A stretch of 42,574 nt of DNA, taken from positions 1 through 42,574 of the forward strand of contig JAESQU010000085.1 of NCBI GenBank assembly GCA_016764995.1, read 5' to 3'. The translations under genes and the position numbers were made by a program. This stretch comes from SAR324 cluster bacterium. Its GTDB lineage: Bacteria; SAR324; NAC60-12. Numbering within the stretch: the stretch's first letter is position 1; each line of letters begins with the position of its first letter. Positions 19,904 through 28,919 of the stretch are shown here, in pieces. The notes beneath the pieces are model-generated. The model worked only from the letters and a program-made list of their open reading frames with translations, did no database searches and was not told the DNA's origin.

Positions 19904-20209
19904 TTTCAAATATCTCCTTCAATTTTTTCAAAATATGTGACGGAACATTCTCTTGACGAGTTTTTGCATAAATCGTCAACATCCAAAACTCATTCGGTTC
20001 AAAACGAACATAGTAAATGACACGCACACCGCCTCTTTTTCCCCGCCCTCGTACTTTCCAGCGTAATTTTCGGACCCGCCTGAACCGGAAACTAAATCTC
20101 CAGCAAGCGGTTGGGCTAACAAAAACTGTTGTAGCTCAGCATATTCATCATCAGATAAATATTTTGGCATCCAGTTTTCAAAACTGGAAGATTCAATAAA
20201 AGTGAACAT
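19896..20209 (-). pseudogene. RelE/HigB-type toxin, frameshifted
   Basis: First frame MFTFIESSSFENWMPKYLSDDEYAELQQFLLAQPLAGDLVSGSGG; the next frame from about 20077 gives VRKLRWKVRGRGKRGGVRVIYYVRFEPNEFWMLTIYAKTRQENVPSHILKKLKEIFENE*, overlapping the antitoxin start. Confidence 0.85.
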
Positions 20210-20262
20210 TCTCTAAATATACGGCATTGCCGCATAGTGTCAAGCGAGAATATTATTAAAAC

Positions 20263-21645
20263 CTATTCTCTTAAAGAACCGGGCAGGATTGAGTTTCGGA
20301 ACCAAAACCAGGCGATTCCTCCTGTGGCTAGATTCCCTAAAGCGATGCCGATAAAAAATCCGGTTGTGCCCCAGATTTGTGACCCCAAATAGACCAGTGG
20401 AATGAGAAATAGAAAGAGCCGCATGATATTGATTGTAGTTGAGTGAAAAGGCCGATGTAGTGCGTTGCATGATGCGCTGACCAATTGTGAAATTCCATGA
20501 AACGCAAAACCAAACGGGACGATCCAGAAAAATTGCTGAATTAAATCCTGAATTTCAGGATCGTCTGTAAATGCCCAGGCGATGCCTCCGGAAATGAGTG
20601 CCAGAAAAACCCAAGCTGTTGCACCCCAAACTAAAGCAAAGCGCGAAAAAAAACGGCTTGCGCTCCGAATCCTGTCGAATTTTTTTGCACCATAATTTTG
20701 GCCAATGAATGGAATTATCACCGATGAAAGAGCCATTGATCCTATCATCGCCAACGATTCTATGCGTGTTCCTACCCCAAAAGCCGCAACGGTTGCGTCT
20801 CCGAGATCTGCCGCAATTCGAGTTAAGACTGCATTTGAGACAGGAAAAAGAAGTTGCGTCAACATGGCTGGAATACCGATATAAAGCAGGGCTTTCCAGG
20901 AAAGCAGGATTTCCGCAAATCCCGGCCAGTTTGAAGTCAACATCCTTTCACGCTTTCCAAGCACCCATAAACCGACAATCATAATACTGATATAAGAAAT
21001 TACGGTTGCAATGGCTGCTCCCTGAATACCGAGTTCCGGAAATGGACCATAGCCAAAAATAAAAATCGGATCCAGTACGGCATTAACGACTGCGGCAATT
21101 ACCATAATTATGCTGGGAGTTTTGGTGTCTCCAGTGGCACGGATCGCGCTGTTTCCGACTATCGGTATTACCACAAAAACAACCCCCAGCAGCCACGGAA
21201 TCATATATTCCTCAATCAGTGGAAGCGATTCATCAGTTGCTCCCATCAGCGTAAATATTGGGTGCAGATAGAAAAAACTGATTCCGGAGACACACAAGAT
21301 AATCAAGGCGACCAGTAAGAGACTGTCTGTAGTAAGGCGCTGAACTCTATGGTGATCTCCTTCACCAATGGCCCGTGAAATTACTGTCGCGGCACCAATT
21401 CCTATTCCGAAAGAAAAACTCATTAAGGTAAATGTAACCGGAAAAGTAAAACTGATGGCCACCAGTTCCTTTACTCCGATCATGCTGATGTAAAAAGTGT
21501 CGACCAAATTTATAAGCAAAATGGAAACAAGTCCAAAGATCATTGGAATTGCCAGCCGAATCAAGTTTGGCCCCACAGGACCTTCGGTCATGCGATTTAT
21601 AACAGGCTTTTGTGAAGAAGAATTAGCTGAAGGAGAAGATGTCAA
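20263..21645 (-). CDS. MATE-family efflux transporter
   Basis: 12-TM protein; RLAIPMIFGLVSILLINLVDTFYIS, TPSIIMVIAAVVNAVLDPIFIFG. Confidence 0.93.
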   Translation of the reverse strand: MTSSPSANSSSQKPVINRMTEGPVGPNLIRLAIPMIFGLVSILLINLVDTFYISMIGVKELVAISFTFPVTFTLMSFSFGIGIGAATVISRAIGEGDHHRVQRLTTDSLLLVALIILCVSGISFFYLHPIFTLMGATDESLPLIEEYMIPWLLGVVFVVIPIVGNSAIRATGDTKTPSIIMVIAAVVNAVLDPIFIFGYGPFPELGIQGAAIATVISYISIMIVGLWVLGKRERMLTSNWPGFAEILLSWKALLYIGIPAMLTQLLFPVSNAVLTRIAADLGDATVAAFGVGTRIESLAMIGSMALSSVIIPFIGQNYGAKKFDRIRSASRFFSRFALVWGATAWVFLALISGGIAWAFTDDPEIQDLIQQFFWIVPFGFAFHGISQLVSASCNALHRPFHSTTINIMRLFLFLIPLVYLGSQIWGTTGFFIGIALGNLATGGIAWFWFRNSILPGSLRE

Positions 21646-21856
21646 AAAGACCTAAAATTAAGAGGATTGGAATTTATCTGTTTTTGCCAGAGAGGAAGTG
21701 AAAGGGTAGCACACTCTTCGCACAACTCACAAATTGATTCGTTTTATAGACCTGTATTTTCACTTTTTATTTTTACAGGATAAGCTTGAATCAGCTTGAT
21801 TGCCGGATATTTTTGTGGGAATCTGTACGAAATATTATGACTTAACACTTGCACTA

Positions 21857-23125
21857 ATGAAGAGTTACATGTCTTCCTCCAGCCAAAACGAAACAGCTCC
21901 CGTTCAAGAAAATCCATCTTATGATACGCTGTTCGACAACCTTGCGTTACGACGTGAATTGAGCGCAAATCTGGTTGGGTTCTGTCGTTATCTGCGTCAG
22001 CATGGACTGCATCCTGGAATGGGAGAAGAAATGGATGCACTGTGTGCTTTGGAAAAGGTCGACTTTGGAAATGAAGCTGCATTCAGAATGGCTCTCCGCA
22101 CTACTTTGGCCAAGAGTACGCAGGAACAGGAAATATTTGATGAATACTTCCATTCCTTCTGGTATGTCTGGGAAAGTGCCGAAAATCTTAATCAGCGCTT
22201 CAAAGCAAAGAAAGAAGATCCGCCAGCCGTGGTAGTGGATTCAAGGCCCCCAAAAACAGAGTTTGTTTCAATAAGTGATTGGCTGGGAGGCGGGGTGACT
22301 GCCGAAGAAGAAAAAGAAGCAGCCGGTTACAGCCCTTTTGAAACTGAATCAGAGCGGGATTTCAGTAGCTTTCAGGCAGAAGAGCTTACGGAAGTAATGC
22401 GCCTGATTAACGAAATAGGTAAGGCACTCGCAACTCGTTTCAGCCGCCGGACAATGAATTCAAAACGTCGGGGACGTATTGATTTGCGCCGGACTATGCG
22501 TTTGAGTTTGCGACACGGAGGAGAGATTCTGGATTTGGCGCATCACCGACGCAGGCGCCAAAGATTGAAACTGGTGCTGCTCTGTGATGTAAGCAAATCG
22601 ATGGACCTTTACAGTCGTTTCCTCATCCAGTTCATTTACGCTTTTCAGTGCGTTTATCGCCGAATTGAGACTTTTGTTTTTAGTACTGCTCTGCACCGAA
22701 TTACGGAAACACTGCGCAGGGAAGAACTGTTTGCTGCACTTGAAAAACTTTCCGGAACTGTTCCGGACTGGTCCGGAGGCACAAAAATTGGCGCTTCCCT
22801 GGAGCAGTTTGTCAGTCAGTACGGACTTAAAATGGTTGATTCCCAAACCGTTGTGCTGATTATCAGTGATGGATGGGACACAGGCGAAGTAGATTTGCTG
22901 GAAAACAATATGCGCTTTTTAAAAAAGCACGCTCGAAATGTAATTTGGCTCAACCCGCTCAAGGGTAGTTCCGGATATGAACCGACCACCCGCGGAATGC
23001 AGGCGGCGTTACCGTATATTGATATTTTTGCGTCAGCACATAATCTCAACAGTCTCAGAAAACTGGTGAGACAATTGAGCAAAATACAGTCCGGAAAAAG
23101 CAGACGCATGTCGCTTGTGAGTTAA
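21857..23125 (+). CDS. VWA domain-containing CoxE-like protein
   Basis: RRRRQRLKLVLLCDVSKSMDLYSRFLIQF (MIDAS DxSxS), GGTKIGASLEQF, IISDGWDTGE. Confidence 0.9.
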   Translation: MKSYMSSSSQNETAPVQENPSYDTLFDNLALRRELSANLVGFCRYLRQHGLHPGMGEEMDALCALEKVDFGNEAAFRMALRTTLAKSTQEQEIFDEYFHSFWYVWESAENLNQRFKAKKEDPPAVVVDSRPPKTEFVSISDWLGGGVTAEEEKEAAGYSPFETESERDFSSFQAEELTEVMRLINEIGKALATRFSRRTMNSKRRGRIDLRRTMRLSLRHGGEILDLAHHRRRRQRLKLVLLCDVSKSMDLYSRFLIQFIYAFQCVYRRIETFVFSTALHRITETLRREELFAALEKLSGTVPDWSGGTKIGASLEQFVSQYGLKMVDSQTVVLIISDGWDTGEVDLLENNMRFLKKHARNVIWLNPLKGSSGYEPTTRGMQAALPYIDIFASAHNLNSLRKLVRQLSKIQSGKSRRMSLVS

Positions 23126-23189
23126 ACACTCTGAATGAGTAGTCAATATTCTAAATTAAATACCTTAAACTCTTTCACTGGAAATCATC

Positions 23190-23723
23190 ATGCCTTCATA
23201 TACACTCGATGCATCAACTCCTGAATTCACAGAAACAACTTTCATTGCGCCTGACGCCAGCCTGATTGGTAAAGTCCGGATTGGAGCATATTCTTCAGTT
23301 TGGTTTAACGCAGTTCTCCGGGGTGATATGGAAAGCATCAGCATTGGCGATGAAACCAGTTTTCAGGATTTAAGCATGGGGCACTCGGATCCCGGATTTC
23401 CGCTGATTATTGGAAATCGTGTGACGGTAGGACACAATTGCATAATGCACGGATGCGAAGTTGAAGACGATTGCCTGATCGGAATGGGTGCAATTTTGAT
23501 GAATGGAGTAAAAATTGGCCGCGGCAGCATTGTCGGAGCAGGAGCAGTTTTGTTGGAGGGGACAGAAGTTCCGCCTTTTTCAATGATTGCGGGCTCTCCG
23601 GCCAAAGTGCGCAAGACTTATAATGAAAGTATTCTGGAAAATATCAGAGTCATGTCGCAAGTTTATGTTAAACGCACGATACGATATCTTGAACAAAATA
23701 TTGGGAAGTTGAGAGTTGTTTGA
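23190..23723 (+). CDS. gamma carbonic anhydrase family protein
   Basis: Hexapeptide repeats; VWFNAVLRGDMESISIGDETSFQD, GNRVTVGHNCIMHGCEVEDDCLIGMGA. Confidence 0.93.
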   Translation: MPSYTLDASTPEFTETTFIAPDASLIGKVRIGAYSSVWFNAVLRGDMESISIGDETSFQDLSMGHSDPGFPLIIGNRVTVGHNCIMHGCEVEDDCLIGMGAILMNGVKIGRGSIVGAGAVLLEGTEVPPFSMIAGSPAKVRKTYNESILENIRVMSQVYVKRTIRYLEQNIGKLRVV

Positions 23724-23744
23724 TCAGGACAAAGCTTTTCAGCA

Positions 23745-24125
23745 TCAAGCAGCAATTTCATTGGATTCTCTAGCCTGAAGAATCGCGCTGAACGCAGTTT
23801 GGAGTTCATTTGGAGTCAGCTCATCAAGATCAGAATGATCACTATTCAGTGTGTTATTAATAAACCTGAGCTGTGGTTCTTTGGAAATGTAACCCAATTG
23901 ATGCAGTTGTTGATCCAATGTTTCAAACACTCGGACACGTAGTTGCTCATTAGTTCTTTTGTCTTGGGCCAGAATTCGTTGACCATGAAAGTTGGTGGTG
24001 TTTATCTCACCTTTGTAGGACTGCATAGCAAGAGTTTTGTCTCCTCTTAACTCTAATGTGACAATGACCGAAGTAATGATCACCGAGGTCACGCAAAAAA
24101 TCAATAAAACAATTTCCATATTCAC
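23745..24125 (-). CDS. hypothetical single-TM protein
   Basis: 126-aa ORF with N-terminal TM helix. Confidence 0.5.
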   Translation of the reverse strand: MNMEIVLLIFCVTSVIITSVIVTLELRGDKTLAMQSYKGEINTTNFHGQRILAQDKRTNEQLRVRVFETLDQQLHQLGYISKEPQLRFINNTLNSDHSDLDELTPNELQTAFSAILQARESNEIAA

Positions 24126-24223
24126 CCCATTAGTTTGTTTCTAAGTTACTGAAACTATGTCCGTTCTTTAGTTTGCCTCAAGATGATGAGGCTTTTGGCT
24201 GAACCGAGTTTGGTACAGACTCT

Positions 24224-24436
24224 TTAAGACCAATATTCTGTAGGCTCGGTTTGGCTACCTCGAAGATTATGCAGAAAACAGACCAGCTCAAAAAGGTCTT
24301 CACTAACATTTAGTCGGTTTGGATTTTTGCAAACCACTCTTCCTGTCAGATAATTTTTGCAAATATGTTCTAGTGCTTTACGCGTTTTACGGGTTCTTAC
24401 TGAATGGAAGAACCGCTCCAATCTGGCATTGAACTT
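24224..24436 (-). pseudogene. possible C-terminal remnant of a transposase
   Basis: YKFNARLERFFHSVRTRKTRKALEHICKNYLTGRVVCKNPNRLNVSEDLFELVCFLHNLRGSQTEPTEYWS, preceded by an in-frame TAA; resembles the end of DDE transposases but is not assignable by eye. Confidence 0.3.
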
Positions 24437-24487
24437 GTATTACAAACTGGACATCAAAAGCATGAAGAACAATCATTTTTAACGACC

Positions 24488-25606
24488 ATGATAAACTCAT
24501 CAACTTCCTCACGTTTGAGTACGGGACTGCTGCAATTTTTCTTGATACTGGTATTTGCAACGCCGGTGTTGGCTGTCCGCGTGAAGGATGTTGCTTCGTT
24601 GAGGGGTGCGCGTGATAACGAACTGATTGGATTTGGAATTGTAGTCGGTTTGGATGGAACAGGTGATTCACAGGAAAGTTTGCTTTCCAGAAAGCCGATT
24701 GTGAATGCTTTGGAGAGAATTGGCATAAGTTTAAAAAGTCAGGACATCCTTGGACGCAGTATCGCCGCTGTCTGGCTGACAGCGACTTTGCCGCCTTTCG
24801 CAAAATCAGGACAACGTCTGGATGTAACTGCCGCTACAATTGGGGACTCGGTTTCACTTCGCGGAGGAATTTTGATTATGGCTCCGATGCGTGGTCCGGA
24901 TAGATTGGTTTATGCTCTGGCGCAGGGGCCCATCTCAGGAATTCCGAAAGGAGTCAGCCGCGCGGATGCGTTACCTGAAGATGCACTGGTGGATTTGCCG
25001 ATAGGCTCACGGATGGTGGCTTCAGTCGGGCAAGTTCATGGCGGAGCACTTGTTGAACGTGAGATCAGTTTAAATCTCAACAGCCGCGCCAGGTTGTTTA
25101 TGAATTTAAACTCGCCGGATTTCACCACAGCTTTTCGTTTGGCAAAACTGATCAATCAGAATTTAGGCTTCCGGAGTGCCCGCGCTCAAGATGCCGGTAC
25201 AGTTGAAGTTTCAGTGCCAGACAGTTATTTGGGAAACACGGTGGAACTTATTTCTTTTATTGAAAATTTAGAAATTTCTCCGGATCATAGGGCTAAAGTT
25301 GTTCTCGATGAACGTTCCGGAACAGTGGTTATGGGTGGTAATGTGATGATTTCACCAATTGCTATTTCTCAAAATGGATTAAATATTCAGGTCAAACTTC
25401 CATCACAAAACACTGCTGGTGGAGATGGGGCCTTAACAGAAGGTCAAATTTTGGAAGCAAGTGTGTTTATGCTCAAAGGTGGTGTGGATTTAAAGGAAAT
25501 TGTAAATGGTTTCAATAAAATAGGTGCATCAAGCAGAGATTTGATTGAGGTGTTAAAGGCAGTCAAAACTGCGGGCGCACTACATGCCGAGCTGGTGATT
25601 CGATGA
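24488..25606 (+). CDS. flgI: flagellar P-ring protein FlgI
   Basis: VRVKDVASLRGARDNELIGFGIVVGLDGTGDS, DVTAATIGDSVSLRGGILIMAPM, ERSGTVVMGGNVMISPIAIS; ATG at 24488 precedes the signal peptide. Confidence 0.96.
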   Translation: MINSSTSSRLSTGLLQFFLILVFATPVLAVRVKDVASLRGARDNELIGFGIVVGLDGTGDSQESLLSRKPIVNALERIGISLKSQDILGRSIAAVWLTATLPPFAKSGQRLDVTAATIGDSVSLRGGILIMAPMRGPDRLVYALAQGPISGIPKGVSRADALPEDALVDLPIGSRMVASVGQVHGGALVEREISLNLNSRARLFMNLNSPDFTTAFRLAKLINQNLGFRSARAQDAGTVEVSVPDSYLGNTVELISFIENLEISPDHRAKVVLDERSGTVVMGGNVMISPIAISQNGLNIQVKLPSQNTAGGDGALTEGQILEASVFMLKGGVDLKEIVNGFNKIGASSRDLIEVLKAVKTAGALHAELVIR

Positions 25607-25923
25607 AAATATCAATGCCGCTACCTTTGTCTGCACTGACACTTCAGGCAAATAACCATAAGAAACTACCTGAAACAAAAGGTGTTACCAACGACACGAA
25701 GCTGCGTGAAGCCGCAAGTGAATTTGAGGCAATTTTTATTCAACAGATGTTAAAAACAATGCGTAAAACAACTTTTGAATCGGACCTGGTGCCAAAGTCT
25801 GAAGGAGAAAAATTATTCCAATCTTTGCTCGATGAACAGTATGCGCTGCTTTCAGCTAAATCCGGAAGTCTTGGTTTGGGAGAAATGATTTACCAGCAAT
25901 TGAAAACAAATTTGGAAAAATAA
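25603..25923 (+). CDS. flgJ: FlgJ-like rod-binding protein (no muramidase domain)
   Basis: LREAASEFEAIFIQQMLKTMRKTTF...LDEQYA; 4-bp overlap with flgI. Confidence 0.88.
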   Translation: MKISMPLPLSALTLQANNHKKLPETKGVTNDTKLREAASEFEAIFIQQMLKTMRKTTFESDLVPKSEGEKLFQSLLDEQYALLSAKSGSLGLGEMIYQQLKTNLEK

Positions 25924-25932
25924 AAAAAACAC

Positions 25933-25960
25933 TAAAGTTTTGTGATTAAACTGCCGATAC
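25933..25960 (+). promoter_or_regulatory. sigma-28 (FliA)-type promoter
   Basis: TAAAGTTT-N12-GCCGATAC versus consensus TAAAGTTT-N11-GCCGATAA. Confidence 0.7.
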
Positions 25961-26245
25961 TCGCAATAAGGTGTTTCTGCGATCTAGCAGGTAAGAAAAA
26001 ACAAGGTCTTTCCTGTTCCGCCCGACATCTTAACTGAGGCCCAAAACTGAAGTGGCAAATTTATGCTGGAAATGGAAGCAAATGCTAATAACTTCCGGAA
26101 TCTTGTTTTTTACACGCCCTAAGGGCCTTCTCAGACTTGTGAACTGCACCTTTAAAGTTGCGCTCGTCTGAGTCTGCGAGTATGCTTGTCGGCATACACC
26201 GGACATTCTCGTGGAATTAGGGAATTTTACATTTAACATTAACAG

Positions 26246-26548
26246 GTGAATATGAAAATTACCGGACAACAGCCCCCTGAGTTTCATGGTGTCAAAGGTG
26301 GGACTGCAAAAGAAAACCAGCAAACCACAAGCCGCTCAGGAAGTATTTCAGAATCTGCGGAACTTCCTGTTAAGACTTCGTCATTTGTGATGAATAAAAT
26401 AAAAGGTCGAATTTCCGCTGAACCTGAAGTTCGTGCAGATCGGGTTGCGGAACTCAAAGCACAAATCAAGAGTGGTGAATATAAGGTTGATGCGCAAAGT
26501 CTTGCCAAATCAATGCTGCAGGACGCTCTTCTGGAAGATCTGGCCTGA
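26246..26548 (+). CDS. flgM: anti-sigma-28 factor FlgM
   Basis: RADRVAELKAQIKSGEYKVDAQSLAKSMLQDALL; start may be ATG 26252. Confidence 0.9.
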   Translation: MNMKITGQQPPEFHGVKGGTAKENQQTTSRSGSISESAELPVKTSSFVMNKIKGRISAEPEVRADRVAELKAQIKSGEYKVDAQSLAKSMLQDALLEDLA

Positions 26549-26609
26549 GTCATAAACCCAGGAAATAAGATGGTGTCCGTGTTGGAGCCGTAATAAAGTG
26601 TCCTTTTAT

Positions 26610-27092
26610 ATGAATGAACTGCTGAATATTTTGCGACAAGAAGTGGAACTGCACGAGCAGTTGATTTTGCTGTTGCAAAAGGAATCAGAGGGATTTGGCC
26701 GTTTACGCGGTTCAGAACTGCTTAAACTTCATGGAGAGAAGTCACGCTGTGTGCGTGCTACGGCTCGACTTGAGAAGGAGAGGATTCAGCTGGTGGAACA
26801 GCTTGCCGATTCCTGGAGTACGGAATCAAAGGACTTGACCTTGAGTGTTATTATTGGCCGCACGACGGATGAATACTCTGTGCCGCTACAGCAGTGTTTT
26901 GATCAATTAAAGAACTTGATTGGTAAAATACACAGAATTGCGGATGAAAATTCTAATCACGCAACAGGTCGTTTAAAGTCGGTCGAGTCTTCGATTCAGT
27001 TCATGAGCCAACTCCAGAACGGTCCTCCGACGTATTCCGTTGCGGGAAAAATACAAAAAGGGAACAGCACAATTTCTCGCACAGAAGTCTGA
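26610..27092 (+). CDS. flgN: flagellar chaperone FlgN
   Basis: MNELLNILRQEVELHEQLILLLQKESEGF and position between flgM and flgK. Confidence 0.85.
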   Translation: MNELLNILRQEVELHEQLILLLQKESEGFGRLRGSELLKLHGEKSRCVRATARLEKERIQLVEQLADSWSTESKDLTLSVIIGRTTDEYSVPLQQCFDQLKNLIGKIHRIADENSNHATGRLKSVESSIQFMSQLQNGPPTYSVAGKIQKGNSTISRTEV

Positions 27093-27146
27093 CTTTAAAA
27101 GTCGCCAAGATCGTTAAGGAACCCTAATTATTTCTACCTTGTTACC

Positions 27147-28838
27147 ATGTCTTCGCTCAATAGTTCCCTAAATCTGGGACACCGCGCCCTGAGTGTAAAT
27201 CAGCGCGCAATGCAAACAGTTGGGCATAATATTGCCAATCAGGAGACTGAAGGCTTCTCTCGCCAACAGGTACGTTCAAGCACGTCTGCACCGGATCCCA
27301 CCGGAGTAGGCGGAGGTGCCGATGCGCAGCCAACCTCACGGGTTTACGACAAATTCGTGCAACGAAAAATTCTCCAGGAAAATCCACGCTCCGGAATGTT
27401 TAAGTCAAGGAGTGAATTTCTGCAAAAAATAGAAATAATTTTTAGTGAAACAGAAGGTAATGGTTTACACAAAGCCTTAAACGAGTTTTGGAATTCGTGG
27501 AGTCAGCTTTCAAACCAGCCTGAATCAGAACCTGCGAGAATGCAGGTAAAGGTACAAAGTGATGTTTTAGCGAGTCGTTTTCGCGGTATGCATGCTCAAC
27601 TTAGCGGATTGCGTAAAGAAATTAACGGACGTTTAGTGGCAACTGTCAACAAAATAAATGAGTTGGGACAGAAAGTGGCAGAGTTAAATCGACAGATCAA
27701 TTCCTATGAAGGTGGTGGGCAGCGGATTGCCAACGATATGCGGGATGCGCGCAATCAGGCTATTGAAGAGTTGTCAGAGTTGGTGGACGTCAATTCATTT
27801 GAAGATCCCAATGGACGTGCCACTGTTATCATCGGTCGTGACTGGACTCTGGTAGAAGGAAATAACCGCTACCAACTTGAAGGAAATTTGAAGGGCGGAG
27901 AATTGGGCATGCTCAACATAGATGGTGTTTCAACCAATGATAATCGTCGGGATTTGACTCGTACTTTTCGTGAAGGAGAAATGAGCGAAATGTTAAGAAT
28001 GCGCGATGATACAATTGTGGAGTACCAGAAAAACCTCGACGAAATCGCTTTCAACTTGGCCAGTAAAGTTAACAAGATTCACGCAAGCGGTACCGGAATA
28101 AATTCCGCAAACGAAATGATGAAGAGTACCTTTGGCTTAAATTCGGCTGCACTGAACCAACCTCTGCCTTTCTTAAAAGATGGTATTTTTCAGCTTCACT
28201 TAGTTGATCCTCACAATGAAATTTTAGAAACTTATGAGATTGAAATACAGGCCGGCAAAGATACACTTCCGGATATTGTGCAGCGTTTGAATCAAACGAT
28301 CAATGATCCGGAGTTACTTCAGGCTTTCATAGAAGAAGACGGTTCGCTGCTTTTACAAAGCGGTTCTGACTACAAGTTTATTTTTGGTGAAGATCAATCG
28401 AACCTTGCGCAGGTTCTTGGATTAAACAGTTTTTTTGATACCCTTAAAGGCGCGGAAGATATTCAGCTCAGTGGGCATATTCTTGAGAACACGAATAACA
28501 TTTCTACCGGAAAGGATCTTATTCCTGGAGATAACCGAATCGCACTGGAAATTATTAAGTTGCAAACACGGCCGACAATGAGGGATGAAACCATGACTTT
28601 TGATGAGTATTACAATGGTGTACTCACAGGAATGGGGCTGAAAATTCAAAGAAATATAACTGAGCAGGCACAACAAGAAAGTATGGTGAGGCAATTTAAG
28701 GAAATCAGGAGTTCGATCAGTGCAGTTAACATGGATGAAGAATTGACGGATATGATGCAGTACCAGAAAGCTTATGAAGCATCCGCGCGTTTCATTAATA
28801 CTGTGGATAAAATGATGGAAACCGTCATTAACATGTAA
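27147..28838 (+). CDS. flgK: flagellar hook-associated protein FlgK
   Basis: N-terminal LNLGHRALSVNQRAMQTVGHNIANQETEGFSRQ; C-terminal VNMDEELTDMMQYQKAYEASARFINTVDKMMETVINM. Confidence 0.97.
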   Translation: MSSLNSSLNLGHRALSVNQRAMQTVGHNIANQETEGFSRQQVRSSTSAPDPTGVGGGADAQPTSRVYDKFVQRKILQENPRSGMFKSRSEFLQKIEIIFSETEGNGLHKALNEFWNSWSQLSNQPESEPARMQVKVQSDVLASRFRGMHAQLSGLRKEINGRLVATVNKINELGQKVAELNRQINSYEGGGQRIANDMRDARNQAIEELSELVDVNSFEDPNGRATVIIGRDWTLVEGNNRYQLEGNLKGGELGMLNIDGVSTNDNRRDLTRTFREGEMSEMLRMRDDTIVEYQKNLDEIAFNLASKVNKIHASGTGINSANEMMKSTFGLNSAALNQPLPFLKDGIFQLHLVDPHNEILETYEIEIQAGKDTLPDIVQRLNQTINDPELLQAFIEEDGSLLLQSGSDYKFIFGEDQSNLAQVLGLNSFFDTLKGAEDIQLSGHILENTNNISTGKDLIPGDNRIALEIIKLQTRPTMRDETMTFDEYYNGVLTGMGLKIQRNITEQAQQESMVRQFKEIRSSISAVNMDEELTDMMQYQKAYEASARFINTVDKMMETVINM

Positions 28839-28919
28839 AATGTTGCAGTCAATATATTGTAATCATTACTTGGAAACTTTAAAGACAAGTTCTAAAAACC
28901 CAAATCACGAGTACTTTAA

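Noticed and set aside
26050-26067. Sigma-54-like sequence (tggcaaatttatgc) upstream of flgM
   Set aside because: GG-to-GC spacing is one nucleotide short of the sigma-54 consensus; the sigma-28 match upstream is much better.
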